A DNA stretch of 64,000 bases from Sphagnum compactum (Eukaryota > Bryophyta > Sphagnopsida > Sphagnales), in assembly GCA_965153455.1 (NCBI GenBank), contig OZ234493.1, forward strand, positions 33,904,213 through 33,968,212, in the 5' to 3' direction. The translations under genes and the position numbers were made by a program. The notes beneath the pieces were generated by a model that worked only from the letters and a program-made list of their open reading frames with translations, was not told the origin of the DNA and did not search any database. Within the stretch, counting starts at the first letter, position 1. Every line of letters begins with the position of its first letter. This document shows, one piece after another, positions 1-12,160 of the stretch.

Positions 1-263
1 TACCCTAATGCATTCTCAAATGTGCGACGCACCTATTATCATCAACCAAACCCCCATTTCACCATGCTCAAGAACAAGCCTGAACACAACAAGATTCATG
101 ATCCCTTCTCACTTCTGCACTGTACAGAACCCCTAACCCTAAAAAAAATTAAAATGATGATCAAATTTTGCAGTTAAGACTTTGACAGCAGCAAGCAAGA
201 CTCACAAAACACACAAGACATGATCAAGGTTTTCTAGGGTTTCTGAGTTTTTGTACCTCCTAC
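1..263. other. Left edge: intron of the dioxygenase gene
   Basis: No coding exon is recognised here. On the minus strand it follows the splice donor of the first dioxygenase exon, so it should be the start of that gene's intron 1. It contains one telo-box-like run of CCCTAA units near 129-141. Confidence 0.5.
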
Positions 264-647
264 CTTTGATTTCTCCTCCAGAGGAAGAGCAAAGAAGTTG
301 AGGGCGTTTGTCTCCACTTCTTCCAGAAGAGAAAGAGAGATGCCATGGTTGATCACCTGGAAAAACCCCCACTCTTCACATGCTTTACCCACCTGCTTAA
401 CTAGCTGCTCGTGGATCAGAGATTTCCTCCTCTTTCCTTCTTCTCCTTCTTCTTCTTCTTCTTCTTCTTCCCCGGGGTTTTTGTTGCTCCTCCTGAGTGA
501 GCTAAGGTCGATGACAGGCACTTGCTCACCAGCAGCGGTATAGTCGTTGTACTTGCGCGTGGGTCTATGCTCCGGTGGCAACACAAAATCCGGATCGATT
601 TGCAAATTTGCCAGCTGCTGCACCAAGACTGGATCCTCTACACCCAT
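264..647 (-). CDS. 2-oxoglutarate/Fe(II)-dependent dioxygenase, first exon (partial)
   Basis: This encodes the N-terminal DIOX_N part of a plant 2-oxoglutarate- and Fe(II)-dependent oxygenase. It has 128 codons from ATG at 647, including VPVIDLSSL, then ACEEWGFFQVINHGI and NFFALPLEEKSK, which are hallmarks of the family. The exon ends at AAAG|GTAGGA (last base 264). The iron-binding HxD...H and the 2OG-binding RxS lie in exons beyond the left edge, so substrate and subfamily (flavonoid, gibberellin or other) cannot be told. A longer frame runs upstream through a CT repeat, giving alternating Arg-Glu, but ATG 647 is the natural start. A run of glutamates after NPGE comes from a GAA/TTC microsatellite and is probably length-variable. 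Confidence 0.85.
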
Positions 648-707
648 CTCAAAATTCTCTTTCAAGATCCAAATCCTCGATCTCCTCGCCACCCAAAGCT
701 CCTTCAA

Positions 708-755
<48 letters not shown>

Positions 756-1020
756 CAACAACTCCTACTCAAATCTTTACTTCAAAATCTTCCCTTTCAC
801 AAAATTCTTCCGAAAAGGAACTTGGAACTTCGTATTACTTCTTCTTCTGCAAATGGGTGGCAGATTCTCGCGCAAAAATTCTGTGTGAGCGCAAAAATTC
901 TTCGACAAAACTCTCGCTCTCTTCAAGTGCATGAGAAAACAGTGAATTTATGCAGTCCGTCTGAGCACCAGTTATGTGGCTTTTTATTTTGGTCTGAAAC
1001 AGAACTCTACTTTTACAAGT
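648..1020 (-). promoter_or_regulatory. 5' leader and promoter side of the dioxygenase gene
   Basis: This sequence precedes the dioxygenase ATG on the minus strand. It holds a pure (CT)n/(GA)n tract at 712-751, typical of plant 5' leaders and core promoters. No TATA box or start site could be fixed. Confidence 0.45.
712..751. repeat. (CT)20 microsatellite
   Basis: An uninterrupted CT dinucleotide run of about 40 bases. It lies in the leader of the dioxygenase gene, about 65 bases upstream of its ATG. Confidence 0.95.
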
Positions 1021-4000
1021 GATGTATAGCTAGCAACTTATGTGGCTTTTTATTGGAAAGGTTACAAGTGTCAAGGGCAAGGCAAAAAAATCAGCTAAGT
1101 ATTTTTGATGTTTTATGCATGGGGTCAGAAATAGGGCCAAATTCATTTTGATGGAGTTTTTTTTTTCCTCCCCTAAATTTTTTTAGAAAAATAATTTAAT
1201 GTCTTTTTTAATAATAATTGTTTTTGGTGGCTTGGTTAGAGTGGTGGGAGCCCAAGTTTGGGGATAATCTGGAAGTCTCCAGGGCAATTGCCTCCCCCCT
1301 ATGTATAGCCAATAGTGACTTTGCGGGCAGCTTTTTTTTTTTTTTTTTTTGGTTGGCGATGTTTTTATAATAATATTTTGGTCTGAATAAGTAGCCAAAA
1401 ATACAAAAGAATGATTAAAATTTGTACTTTCTTTGGTTTTTAGCCAGATTTGGCTAAATCTTCCTATGGATGATCACCACTTTTGGCTGCTGCATCACAA
1501 AAATTCATTAAAAGTAAAGAAAACACTGGCCCCCACACTTGGTGAAGCTTCATTCTTCCTTTAATATATGTAATGTTTTGCAGTTTGCACACCCGAAGGT
1601 GCTTGTGCTTGCACTTGCACTTAGCTGCTTGTTGTTTCCCATGCTCTTTCCTTCTTTTCTTTTGGTGCTTTTGAGGGAGATGAGTGGAGTTCTTTGTACC
1701 TGGCTTTGTAAGGACTCCCCCACTTGCTAGGCTAAAAAGGAGTGAGCCTCGTCTGCTTTTGTTGGACACTTGTGCTTGTGAAATATGCTTTTCTTTACAC
1801 CACCACAAACTGATTGGGTGTTTGTTGTTTGCAGTAAGACAAAATCAGCTGCAAGCAAAAAATTCATGCAAAGAATCAAGTCTAAAGCTCTGAATCAAAC
1901 TAGTTCCTGCCAAACTGCTTATTTTCAGCTGCAAAGTTATGGGTACAGTCGAGCGATCAGCGGCCGAGAACGGCCAGTTTTGGCATGATAGATCATCAAA
2001 TGCTTAATTGGGAATGAAATTTTAACAAAACGAAATAACTAGGACCCATAGTAGTTTTTCCACCAATTTTGGTGATAAACTGAGTCTCATCCCCCCGTCT
2101 CCTTTTCCTTGAGTGCCTTCACTGCTGCTACATGTGTTTTCATTGCTCCTACCTGTACGACTGTACAACTGTTATAATTACTCTGGAACCTTGTGCATTA
2201 AATGCTGAGTTTCAGCGTTTCGTACTGAGATTTAATAAAATTTCCTTACTTTGCGGATACTACTCAAAGAGGGGATAGGGGGTGAAAGCAGAGAAAATGA
2301 GGGGTGAAAGAGAGGGTGAGTTTACAGATAACGTTATTGTATTAGTCTAGATGCTTGACAGCAGGTGTCAAGGATCCGGCGCTCAAGGACCCAGTTGCTG
2401 GTAGCTTTGCTCTTGTATAGCTGAATTTTGGTTTTTGCTACTAGTGTCTTTTTCCCCCAAATTTTATATTTTGTGAAGGGTAGGATTTTTTTATTTTTTT
2501 TAATTTCTATGAAAAATTTGGAAACATTGCAACTAATGTGCATAAGGGTTATGATAAGCTACAACAAAACAAGCTTAGTCAACATAAGTCCAAAAATACA
2601 CCAAAGATGAACTTGAATGAATGAAGTAGATATGCAAAGAAATATCCAAATATGATTTTACTCACGACACGATTAGAACTCTTGAAAAACATGGAGCAAA
2701 GTGGACAAGAGTATGGGGCCAAGGTTGTACTTCAAACTCATGATAATTTGGTTGAAGAGGGGCCTACCTTTATTTATACCTATTCAAGGAAGGAACTTTC
2801 ATGAGGTCACTTTCCATATATGTCTTATGGACTAAAAGTGGATAGTTTTGAACAAAGTTGATTCATTATGAATGAAAAACAAATGTTCATGATCAATAAA
2901 CTTTATCCATGAATAACAAATTAATCTACATGAATTATCATATCAATTATTATATTTTTTATATTAATTAGTTTGAAATTTTCTTATATATGTTTTGCAC
3001 CCTATTTTGGGGTTGGTTGTTGGATGCCATGTGTGAGACCATGTTGACAAGGAAACAAATTGCATCTCATGTTGTTAGGAATGTTGTCATTTATTGAATT
3101 ATATTTGTTTATCAAATAAATGCTCTTGCATATATATATATGAGATATAATATAAACTCTATCTATAATTGCTTACAATTTTAATTAACATTTTTCTTAC
3201 TTACAACAAGGTTGTAATTAGTGTTGGGCATATATTTTAAAAAGTGAAAATTGGGTAGGGTTTTAGGCCAATTTTCATTTTATCACCAAGTATCACATTT
3301 GTACCTTTGACAATACCATGTTCGAGATTCACCCCAAAGGTTTTTATTAAAATGAGAAGTGGTCACTTGAAAATTATCATTTTTTTAAAAAGGTTGATAT
3401 GTTAGTAGGGCATTAATGAATAGGAAGGTCTAATTTTCAACATAGGGTTGTAGGGGTCCACATTGGGTGATAGGTGGGATCCAAGGTCTAGTATATGTCT
3501 AGTGTTTAAGGTGGTAGGCAGAGTTTCCAAAAAATAAATTAGAAGAAGGATGGAGTATGGCTAAATGACTATTTTTTTACATGTTGAACTTTTACATTTT
3601 TCGTTAGCTAACTCTTATGCTTTTGATCAAAAGGATTGGTAAATCGTTTTTTTAATATCATTAAACATGTGATTGGTGTAAATATCAACATAAAAATTTA
3701 AATGTTTCAATATGAAATAGTATCTAATTAATTAAAAATTGATAAAAATCTAAATGCATGAGAAATGACATTTTGAAAATCAACTCAAATTCTTTTTTTC
3801 AAAATTTTGAAGCCCTTGTTAATTCTTTTAAAATGAAAAAAATGCATGGCAAGAAACCCTTCTTCTACAAAAGCAAAGCCAAAAGGAAACGTAACACAAG
3901 GGCATTATTATAAAATTAACCTTTGAAACCAAATGTTTTCACAATTGCAAAAAACCCTGTAACTATCAGATTTTCAAAAGACATCTATTCCACCTTAACA

Positions 4001-5227
4001 TTTTGGCATGAAAGAATGATGTATTCACCATTGTCTTCCATGCTGATTGATTATTATCAAACTTTGTCACCTTCTCATTGAGTTACATCTTTCTCCAAAC
4101 AAACAACTTAAGATGTGCACATATCACATGAGTCTTTATAAAAATTATCCCATTTGTTTTGTTGCATCCAATGCGACCGATCTTCAGAACAAATCTTGGC
4201 ATTAAAACATTGCAAATTGCTTATTTTGATTGACAAATGATGCATCATAACATTTAAAGATTCACTAGATATATAAGAAGATAGTCATTAGTAACAAATC
4301 AAGCCCAACAAATGTAAACATCTAATCATAAGGTTTTCATTTAACACAATTTGCATTTGTACAATTGCACGTTGCAAAACATCAACATTTGACACATTGT
4401 GTGGTGATGCAAAGGTTACATATGCACGTTTTCCACATTGAAAGTTGAAATGCTAGCATATGAGCGAGGGTCATTGATGCAGTTTCTTTAACTCTATGCA
4501 CATTCCCAATAACACAATCTGTCTTTTTTTTTAAGTTGAAAATACATAATGCATTTAATCATGAAATGCCCACCTTGGTGAGAAGTACATGTTCACGATG
4601 TTTTCAAGCTCCTATCAATACCGGGTACATGTATGAAGACCAACAATGCTAGACGTTCGTACTCAAAAAACAAAAGTCACCACCCAATTTTTTTTAAATT
4701 CAAGCCCATTTCCATTGCAAAATGCAAGATCTTTGTGAAATGTGTGGTCGTTGAATCAGAGTTCCTCGATTTGCCTAACAATGAATTCAAAACTCCTCTT
4801 CAGACTAGATGTGTCAAGAAGATGGAAAAATACAAAATATCAAGAAAAAAACATGCTTGCAATTTCATGGGAACAATGTTATTGCAACGAATTGCAACAC
4901 CAATGTTGCAAACATCAAAAGAACTTCAAAACAAGATACCCACCTTCTTCTTCTTCAAGTTGAATCATACAAAAAGTGACGCAAAGCTCAAAAACAATTC
5001 AAAACCTAATACCCACCTTGTTCAAGTTGCATAATTTACAACAATCGACACTTGAAAATTAAAAAGAAGCAAACAATAAACAATGTTTAAAGATTACAAA
5101 ACAACCAAAGAGAAATCCATGTTCGAAAATTGAATTAAGAATGAGCAAAGAGAAAACTAAAAGGTGCCAACATGGTGCCATGAAAAAATTAACAAAGTGA
5201 CAACATGTCAATTATGTGTTCAAAGTT
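1021..5227. other. AT-rich intergenic DNA with repeat fragments
   Basis: No supported gene. 1430-1510 resembles 33285-33360 (both carry TTTGGCTAAATC followed by ATGGATGATCA or ATGGATCATCA). 2040-2340 is a reverse-oriented copy of the dispersed repeat described at 10160-10460. A 133-codon Lys/Asn-rich open frame at 4633-5034 has no recognisable domain and is treated as chance. Confidence 0.6.
2055..2340 (-). repeat. Dispersed repeat family R1, copy 1
   Basis: Read on the minus strand, this begins GTTATCTGTAAA and runs through TTAAATCTCAGTA, AACTCAGCATTTAATGCAC and AAGGTTCCAGAGTAATTATA to CTCAGTTTATCACCAAAATT. The same blocks occur in the same order at 10160-10460 and 34345-34650. The copies differ by point changes and small indels, so the family is old. 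No protein is encoded. Confidence 0.75.
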
Positions 5228-5753
5228 CTTCCTAAACAAAATACATATCCAACAAATCCTAAACCCTAACAACTAAACATGTATTATGCATAATTCTTTT
5301 TTCTTTTTTTTTTAATGAACACTATTAGGCAAAGGGATAGCACATAGGATGTTGATGATGGCCTAACAAAATACATATCCAACAAATCCTAAACCCTAAC
5401 AACTAAATATGTATTATGCATAACTCCCTTTTGTTCTTTTTCTTATGAATAATGTTAGGCATAGGGATATCACATATGACGGCCTAACAAAATACATATT
5501 CAACAAACCCTAAACTCTTTATGTATTATGCATAACTCCATTTTCCTTCTTTTTTTTGAAAATCATAAGGATAGCACATATGATGGCCTAACAAAATACA
5601 TAGTCGACATACCCTAACCCCTAATTATGCATAACTCCCTTTTTCTTTTTTTTTATGGCTATTGTTAGGCATATGGATAGCACATAGTATAGCCCAACAA
5701 AATACATATCCGACAAACCCTAACGCTGAATATGTATTATGCAAAGTACAAAC
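5228..5753. repeat. Five-copy tandem repeat (about 100-127 bp units) with telo-box-like core
   Basis: Units begin near 5235, 5362, 5484, 5585 and 5692. Each has CTAACAAAATACATATCCAA (with variants), then a CCCTAA-containing segment, then TGTATTATGCATAAC, a T-rich stretch, and a GGGATAGCACATA block. Unit length varies because the T-rich part varies; the fifth unit is cut short. The array lies about 400-900 bp upstream of the helicase ATG. Confidence 0.85.
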
Positions 5754-6152
5754 TATCCGGATATGGGTTTCCTCCCCATCAGGTCATCATGCACGTCGAT
5801 ATCCGGATATATGTCCATATACCCGGCCAACAATGGAAATGTCCGAGAACTGGTCAAATCCCGGAAGGTTCTGCGAAGATCCCCAAACCCTAATCCCTGA
5901 TTTGCCCTAAAATCGCTTGTTCCCTCTTGTGTCCTCTTTCCCTCCTTCCGTCCCTTCCATTTGTAGACGAAGAAGCTCGTGGATCAGACTCTGAGCGTCG
6001 CATCCGCAATGGCGATGTCATTTTTTCTCGCGCGCCATCTTCTTTGTTTGCTGCTTTGATCGCGGTTGTCTAAAGAATTAGAATTTGCTTTTTTTTCCTC
6101 GACAGAAAGCGTGAAAATTGAGTCACGTTAGTTTTTGGGCCAGTTTTCGGCG
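5754..6152 (+). promoter_or_regulatory. Promoter and 5' leader of the DBP5/LOS4-like helicase gene
   Basis: GC content rises here compared with the repeat upstream. It contains two palindromes built on ATCCGGAT (5754-5763 and 5799-5810) and a telo-box-like AAACCCTAA near 5884-5892. Telo-boxes are known in promoters of plant translation and RNA-processing genes. The transcription start was not located. Confidence 0.45.
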
Positions 6153-9082
6153 ATGGCGGAGCAAGCAGCAGGAGCTGGTAGTACGGCTGTGGATGTTACA
6201 GATTCTCTGGAACTGAAGAAAGACGGTGAGAAAGTAGTGGATGGGGAATTGAGAAGAGGTGAAGAAGAGACGCGCGGTGCAGGAGGAGAGGAGGAGATTC
6301 AGAAAAATGTGGTTAACAAGGACCAGGCGCCATCTCCACCACCACCTAAGAAACTGTGGGCTGACGTTGAATTCGGTGACGAGCTGGAGGCCTTAACCGT
6401 AACGGAGCCTGAGAAGAAGCAACAACAACAGGAAGAAGAAGAAGACGTGGTGGACACTTCGCCTGCTGAGACGGGAGGCAGCAAAACTCTCAAGTTCGTT
6501 GGAGCTTTGGAAGCTGAAACTGAGATAAAGAAGGTACGCAATGGGGCTCACGATGGATGTCAATGGATGGAGTCAGGGTTATGTTGCAGTGGTAGATTTG
6601 GGGTTTAGGGTTTAGGAATGAGGGATGAGGGATGCAATGCAATTTCCGACATCCCAGGTATTATTATTATTTTCATCATGAGGGGAAGTGCAGGTGGTAG
6701 CAGACGACACCCCTTACACATCTGCAAAATCCTTCGAGGACTTGAAGCTGTCGCCTGAGCTTCTGCAGGGTTTGTACTCTGAGATGAAGTTTGAGAAACC
6801 CAGTAAGATCCAGGCAGAAACTCTGCCCATGATTGTTACACCTCCTTATAAGAACCTGATTGCCCAAGCACACAATGGCTCCGGAAAGACCACTTGCTTT
6901 GTGCTCGGTATGCTGAGCCGCGTCGACCCGAAGATGAAAGCTCCACAAGCACTTTGTGTTTGCCCAACACGAGAGCTTGTCATCCAGGTACATCACAGAG
7001 AATCTAAACCCATCTTCTTTTCTGGCTGCTTAGGGTTTAGGGTTAAGGGCACGAGCAGGATCAGCCTTTGAAATATGGAGTTGTTGTTGTTGACTGGACA
7101 AGCAGAATGAAGAGGTGGTGTTGAGGATGGCACGATATACAGGTGTAACAACTGCAAGCACAGCCAATGCTGATAGTAACCCCTTGTCTACCTCAAGCTC
7201 ACGATTAGGCAAGATTGTTGACCAGGTTGTCATCGGCACTCCTGGCACATTGAAGCGATGGATGACGAGAGACCGGATTCTTGAAACTAAGCATATCAAG
7301 ATCCTTGTCTTTGATGAAGCTGATCAAATGCTTGCCCAGGTACTGAAATTTCAACCACTATGCAAGTGTGTATGTATGGAATTGAAGTCCTAGGTGAAGT
7401 GCTTCTCAGAGTGTGGCCTTCGCTTGTTGTGCATGCAGGATGGGTTCCAAGACGATTCCATGAGAATGCTAAAAAATATTGAACGAAGTCATGGGAACTT
7501 GCAAGTACGTGGAGTCATGACCTGGTCACATTATGTGAGAATTGCAGTTAAAGAGGACCTGTTGATGAGTCAATACCTGCTGCAAATGTAGTACCTGTTG
7601 ACAAGGCAAAATGCAAGTAAGTGTTGCAAGGTCCAGTATGGCTGAGGTTTTGCTCATTACTTGTCTTTCTTTTGCCAGGTGTTGCTCTTCTCAGCAACAT
7701 TTAGTGATCAGGTGAAAGATTTTGCTCTGAGAACAATCCCCCGGGCAAACTACATATTTGTAGAAAAGGAAGCGCTTTCACTGGATGTGATCAAGCAGTA
7801 CAAAATCCACTGTCCTACCTCCTCTGCAAAAATTGACACCCTGAAAGATCGAATCTTCCCAGCAGCTGAAAAGCTGGGTCAGTCTATCATATTTGTGCGC
7901 ACACGGGGCAGTGCTAGTGAGCTTCACAAACGTTTGGAAGCAGATGGCCACAAGTGCACCAGTATACAAGGGGGTCTTACCCATGAGGAGCGTGACCGTG
8001 TGATCCGAGAGTTTCGCTCAGGCAGGACAAAGATTTTGATTGCCACAGATGTTCTTGCCCGAGGTTTTGATCAGGCTCAGGTATTTGGTTTCCCTCTTTA
8101 GTCTTCTTGTGGATTATGTTCATGGTGTTCAAACTTCTCCTCAGTCTTTTCTCTGTTTTTAGTTTGGGTCTCCTTTTTTTGAAGAACTTTTCCATGTTCA
8201 GTGATACGTTGTTGGACCTGAAATCTCTATAACCTTGTTTTCTGGGCATCTCTCAATTCTATTCAGGTTGACTTGAATTGTAAGTATTTTGAAGCTCTCA
8301 ATACTTAATGAAGATACCTCCTTATGGACTCTGCCTCTTTGGCCTGTTGGTGATCCTCCTGTCTGGCTGTGCAGGTCACATTGGTGGTCAACTATGATAT
8401 CCCTGTGAAGAATACTCACCCTTATGAACCTGACTATGAGACATATTTGCATCGAATTGGTCGCAGTGGACGCTTTGGCCGAAAAGGTGTAGCTCGATGT
8501 CCAATATCAAATGATGTGACTTTGTTTAGTTTCTCTCTTCTCTCAGCATTTGACTTCCTGGATGTCTATGCAAACGGTTAGCTGAGAGGATATGAAGCAC
8601 AGGACAGGGTTAAGATTTGAGGCCACAACTCTTTTTAAGACCTGCATTACTTGGATATCTTTCTTGATATTTTAGTTCAGTTTGGGGAAGGTTTTGGCCT
8701 CCTACTGAATATTGTGGGGGTAGTTGTTCCCTTCATTACATGCTCGGTTGGGTTCTTAACATTATGGCTACTTTTCCAGGTGCGGCTTTCAATTTGCTGG
8801 TCAATGAACAAGATGAAAGGAACTTGAGGAAGATTGAGCGTCATTTCAACAAAATGATTCCTGATGTAAGGCTGTCATTTTGACTTTGGGGTCTCATGAG
8901 AAATGGGGGATTGACTTTAGTGTTCTTGCATAACTCACCCTAGAAATGTGTTTTTTAAAATTTGTATTCTGGTGGAGATCTCTTCCTTGTCTGATATCCA
9001 GTTGTTTGCTTTTGTTCGGCAGGTGGCATGGGATGATGACAATGGGATTGAGCAAGTTTTGAAGGATGCTGGCCTTGCATAG
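6153..9082 (+). CDS. LOS4-like: DEAD-box RNA helicase, DBP5/LOS4 (RH38) type
   Basis: An ATP-dependent RNA helicase of the DBP5 family, which remodels mRNPs at the cytoplasmic face of the nuclear pore during mRNA export. Eight exons: 6153-6533, 6694-6987, 7106-7339, 7439-7504, 7679-8080, 8375-8486, 8780-8865, 9023-9082; all GT-AG, all in phase, 544 aa. Motifs in order: Q motif PSKIQ, motif I AHNGSGKT (186-193), Ia PTREL (218-222), GTPG (269-272), DEAD (295-298), SAT (330-332), [10 protein letters not shown] and [13 protein letters not shown]. The C-terminus [11 protein letters not shown] is typical of the family. The acidic, proline-rich N-terminus (residues 1-125) with KKLWADVEF is also usual. 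Start ATG 6153 is the first in frame. The residue after ATDVLARG is Phe where most DEAD-box proteins have Ile/Val, as is common in DBP5. Introns 1 and 2 carry TTTAGGG motifs. Confidence 0.95.
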
Positions 9083-9968
9083 TGCACTTTCATAATTTTT
9101 GTTGAAGATACAAAGTTGCATTTTACATCACCAGAATGCCTAGCTTTTCCCTCTAGGCTTTTCCATCTTTTCAGGAGAAGAGCCATGACCCAGCCACAAT
9201 AGTTTGGGTAGATAGGGGAATCTAGTTTCAGCGGTTAGTGTTTTGATAATTCCTCTCCAAAGGCATTGGACACAAAGAACTGTCAGAAGTGACAAGAGAA
9301 CCTGAGATGACAATGTTCTCATAGATATAGAAGGGTATTTGTGCCATGAGTGAGACACATACACCACACCTTACTTGCTCACCTAGAATGAACTATACTT
9401 GTTTCAAAGATGCCAGGCACACATGGAGGTAGGAAATGGGTACCAATTTCTCTATTGAACTTAGAGTGTGTATAACCTAACCTGACCACCAGGCAAGTGT
9501 TGTCAAATGTGTGTCGATAAATGCCCCATGTCCCAAGGGGGGTTCCAATGCATGCGTGGATACCTTCCATTCATTGCACATGCAAGCAGGGTTTAAATTG
9601 AAACCTTATTGTCCTTCAAAGGGGGTTTCTAGTATCTAGTTTCTACCAGTGCTTAAATTCATGGCAAAATTCCATTACTGTGTCCCCAAAGGAGTGATAA
9701 TCCAGATGGATCCATATCAAAATTATGAGAACTGAAATCAGATGTTCCATGCATTGTCTAGAGTGATGATGGTTGTCGGAGCTCTCAGATCTGGAGTCAC
9801 ATGGCCAAGACATTCAACAGTAGGGTTGGAAATGATGGAAACCAGGGAAAAGAAAGTGGAGTAAGTGAAGAAAATCTTCATGATACACACACACTCACAA
9901 ATTGGATAACTCAAAAGATAAAACTTTGGGCTGAAAGTGGATAAAATGTGAGATAGAAGATGCTTTGG
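9083..9968. other. Helicase 3' UTR and spacer to the tRNA
   Basis: No gene seen. The first few hundred bases should be the 3' untranslated region of the helicase gene. No clear polyadenylation signal could be singled out. Confidence 0.5.
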
Positions 9969-10042
9969 TGGCCCATGCAGGTTTCGAACCTGCGACCTTC
10001 GCGTTATTAGCACGACGCTCTAACCAACTGAGCTAATGGGCC
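9969..10042 (-). tRNA. trnI-AAU: tRNA-Ile (anticodon AAT)
   Basis: On the minus strand, GGCCCAT (10042-10036) pairs with ATGGGCC (ending 9970), followed by discriminator A at 9969. The D-arm TAGCTCAGTTGGTTAGAG, an anticodon loop with CTAATAA (anticodon AAT, isoleucine) and the T-arm GCAGGTTCGAAACCTGC are all present; the last is a perfect 5-bp stem with the TTCGAAA loop. There is no intron. A T4 run about 20 bases beyond the 3' end can serve as Pol III terminator. It matches the nuclear eukaryotic tRNA-Ile form, not an organellar one. Confidence 0.97.
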
Positions 10043-10159
10043 ATACAGAGACGCTGCTCGACATGTTCTTTCTAACGGTTTTTCGTTCAAAACTCCACAG
10101 ACAGATGAATTCTGTGCTGCAATGGTTTTGGAGTTCAATTATTAAAAGAAAGGAATTCA

Positions 10160-10460
10160 AACATTAGAGTTATCGGTAAAGTAACCCTGTCTTCACCCGG
10201 TCTTTGGGCCTCCTTTCACTCCCAATCCCCTCTTTCAGTGGTATGCCTAAAGTAAAGACATTTTATTAAATCTCAGTATGAAATGCTGAAACTCGGCATT
10301 CAATGCACAAGGTTCGAGACTAATTATAGTAGTTGTACAAGTAGGAGCAGTGAAAACATATGTAGCAGCAGTGCAGTGGAGGCGCTCAGGAAAATGGAAA
10401 GACTGAATGAAACTCAGTTTACCACCAAAATTGATGGTTTTCTGAGTCTCAAATCAGTGC
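10160..10460 (+). repeat. Dispersed repeat family R1, copy 2
   Basis: This shares long blocks with 34345-34650: AAAGTAACCCTGTCTTCACC, TCTTTGGGCCTCCTTTCAC, AAAGTAAAGACATTTTAT, AATGCACAAGGTT, GTGGAGGCGCTCAG and ACTCAGTTTACCACCAAAAT. It contains GGTTCGAGACT, which resembles a Pol III B box, but no matching A box was found. A non-autonomous element is likely; the class is uncertain. Confidence 0.8.
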
Positions 10461-11520
10461 TGGGTGGGTACCTGCTCTGGTGGGTAAGAACTAAGAACCA
10501 AATCAGATCAAGCAGAACCTGAATCAAAAGCCGGAATCAAATTTGATTTTTACAGAACCAAACTTGGAACTGGATTCTTCAAGATACATGCTTTAGAACT
10601 GGGGTCAATTGAGATTTAACCCCAATAGTTAGCTGCTAGTTCTGATTCTAGTCCAGATTAGTAAAAAACCTGGACCCAAACTTGAACTCTTTCTTTTCTT
10701 TGAAGAATTAAATCCGGAACATTTATGTGTGGAACTGGAACTGCAACATGGAGAGATTTTCATCCTTAACAAATGGTCCTGGAATCTAAAAGACTATGCC
10801 CATTTTGGGTGCTGCAAAAAGTTGCAAATTTCCTTCTACTGGATCAAATTTGCAGCTGTGCATCATAAGGGAAAAAATCTCTCATCTAAAGCCTTTTTTA
10901 AGGGTGACATAAGTTCTGTACAACAACAAACTGCAATTTCCAATATGGATCCACAAATTGAATTAGAATGAATTCCACAAAATATGAATTCACAAATTGA
11001 TTTAGAATGATTTGGAATCCACAAATTGATAGTGGAACTAATTCCTAGACCACTTTGTCGATTCATATTGCAAAATAGAGACTTGGACTATACAAATTGA
11101 TTAATCAAATTCATGCTAAATCATTTTGTGCATTCATTTTTCATTGATGCTGATAATCAAAACTGGTATAGGTGGATCATCACCATGACAATTCCGTGCA
11201 ATCCACTTGAGAATTATGAAAACGTTTCATAATTACCTCACTCCTTTCATCAACCCACTTACATGGATATGAAAAGGCAAATTAACATATGCCTTCTCAT
11301 AACTGAATTTTGCATAATTTGGTTGAATTGAACTCAAAAAATTTATGAAAACAATTCAATTTATTGGAATTCAATTTAAAGTTGCATTGTGCAAATTCAT
11401 TCGATATTAAATCATTCTAATGGAACTTCATTTCTACAAAATCAACTCATGTTTTTCATTAATTCATCATCACTAGTCCTGTGGAGCCCAAGTCGGAAAT
11501 AGAGACTTGAATTATCACAA
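10461..11520. other. AT-rich intergenic DNA, no gene seen
   Basis: It contains short imperfect direct repeats of ACAAATTGATTTAGAAT-like sequence around 10950-11040 and several low-complexity A/T stretches. Nothing coding is recognised. Confidence 0.5.
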
Positions 11521-11524
11521 TGTT

Positions 11525-12160
11525 AATGCGTCCAAGCACACTAAAGTATACCCAAAAAAGAGTAGTCCTTGACAAATGCAGAAAATGAAATGCATGAAAC
11601 CAGAACTAGAAAGTATGCGAAAGTATGCATCATCAAAACACCAAAACCCTTGTTCATAAGTTCACTAAAATTTGCACATTACTGCAGAGATGCGCCCACC
11701 ACGTATGGACAGGTCCAAACATGCTAAAGTATACCAGAAAAGTAGTCCTTGACAAAACATTATCAAAACACCAAACCCTCTTCACTCCCAAAAATCTGCA
11801 CACTGCTGCAAATGTCAATACCTTGTTAGCTTGTTGACATGTGCTGAAGAAGTTCAGATGTGCACACCATGTACATGAAAGGGTCCAAGCACACTTAAAG
11901 TATATACCATAGAAGGTATACCATCCTCAATTTCCAATGCAAAATATGATGAAGTGCATGCGAAAACAAAGCTACAAAGTATGCATCATCAAAACACCAA
12001 AACTGGCCTGTTTGAAGTGCTCCCTAAAATCCACACACTAACTGCAGGAGATGGATCCACATTGTCAAATTTACCTTGTTGCAGGTACTCTAGCACAATT
12101 TGCAAGCTTTTCGACATGCACCTGGAAGTTCAGATGTGCCAACCATGTATGCTGGATTGT
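11525..12160. repeat. Degenerate tandem copies of the prolyl-hydroxylase 3' end
   Basis: The segment ATCAAAACACCAAA plus a following block ending in TTGCACATTACTGCAG or variants occurs near 11628, 11760 and 11986. The piece AAGTTCAGATGTG with CCATGTA occurs at about 11850-11875 and again at 12127-12152, inside the prolyl hydroxylase coding end. On the minus strand the outer copy can be read as YMVCTSEL, against YMVGTSEL in the gene. So the ShKT-coding end and 3' UTR of the gene were duplicated and then decayed. Confidence 0.7.

Noticed and set aside
4633-5034. 133-codon plus-strand open frame
   Set aside because: Lys/Asn/Thr-rich translation of AT-rich DNA with no recognisable domain, splice context or codon bias.
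10305-10325. B-box-like GGTTCGAGACT in repeat R1, suggesting a SINE
   Set aside because: No A box at the right distance and not conserved in all copies, so SINE status is not claimed.
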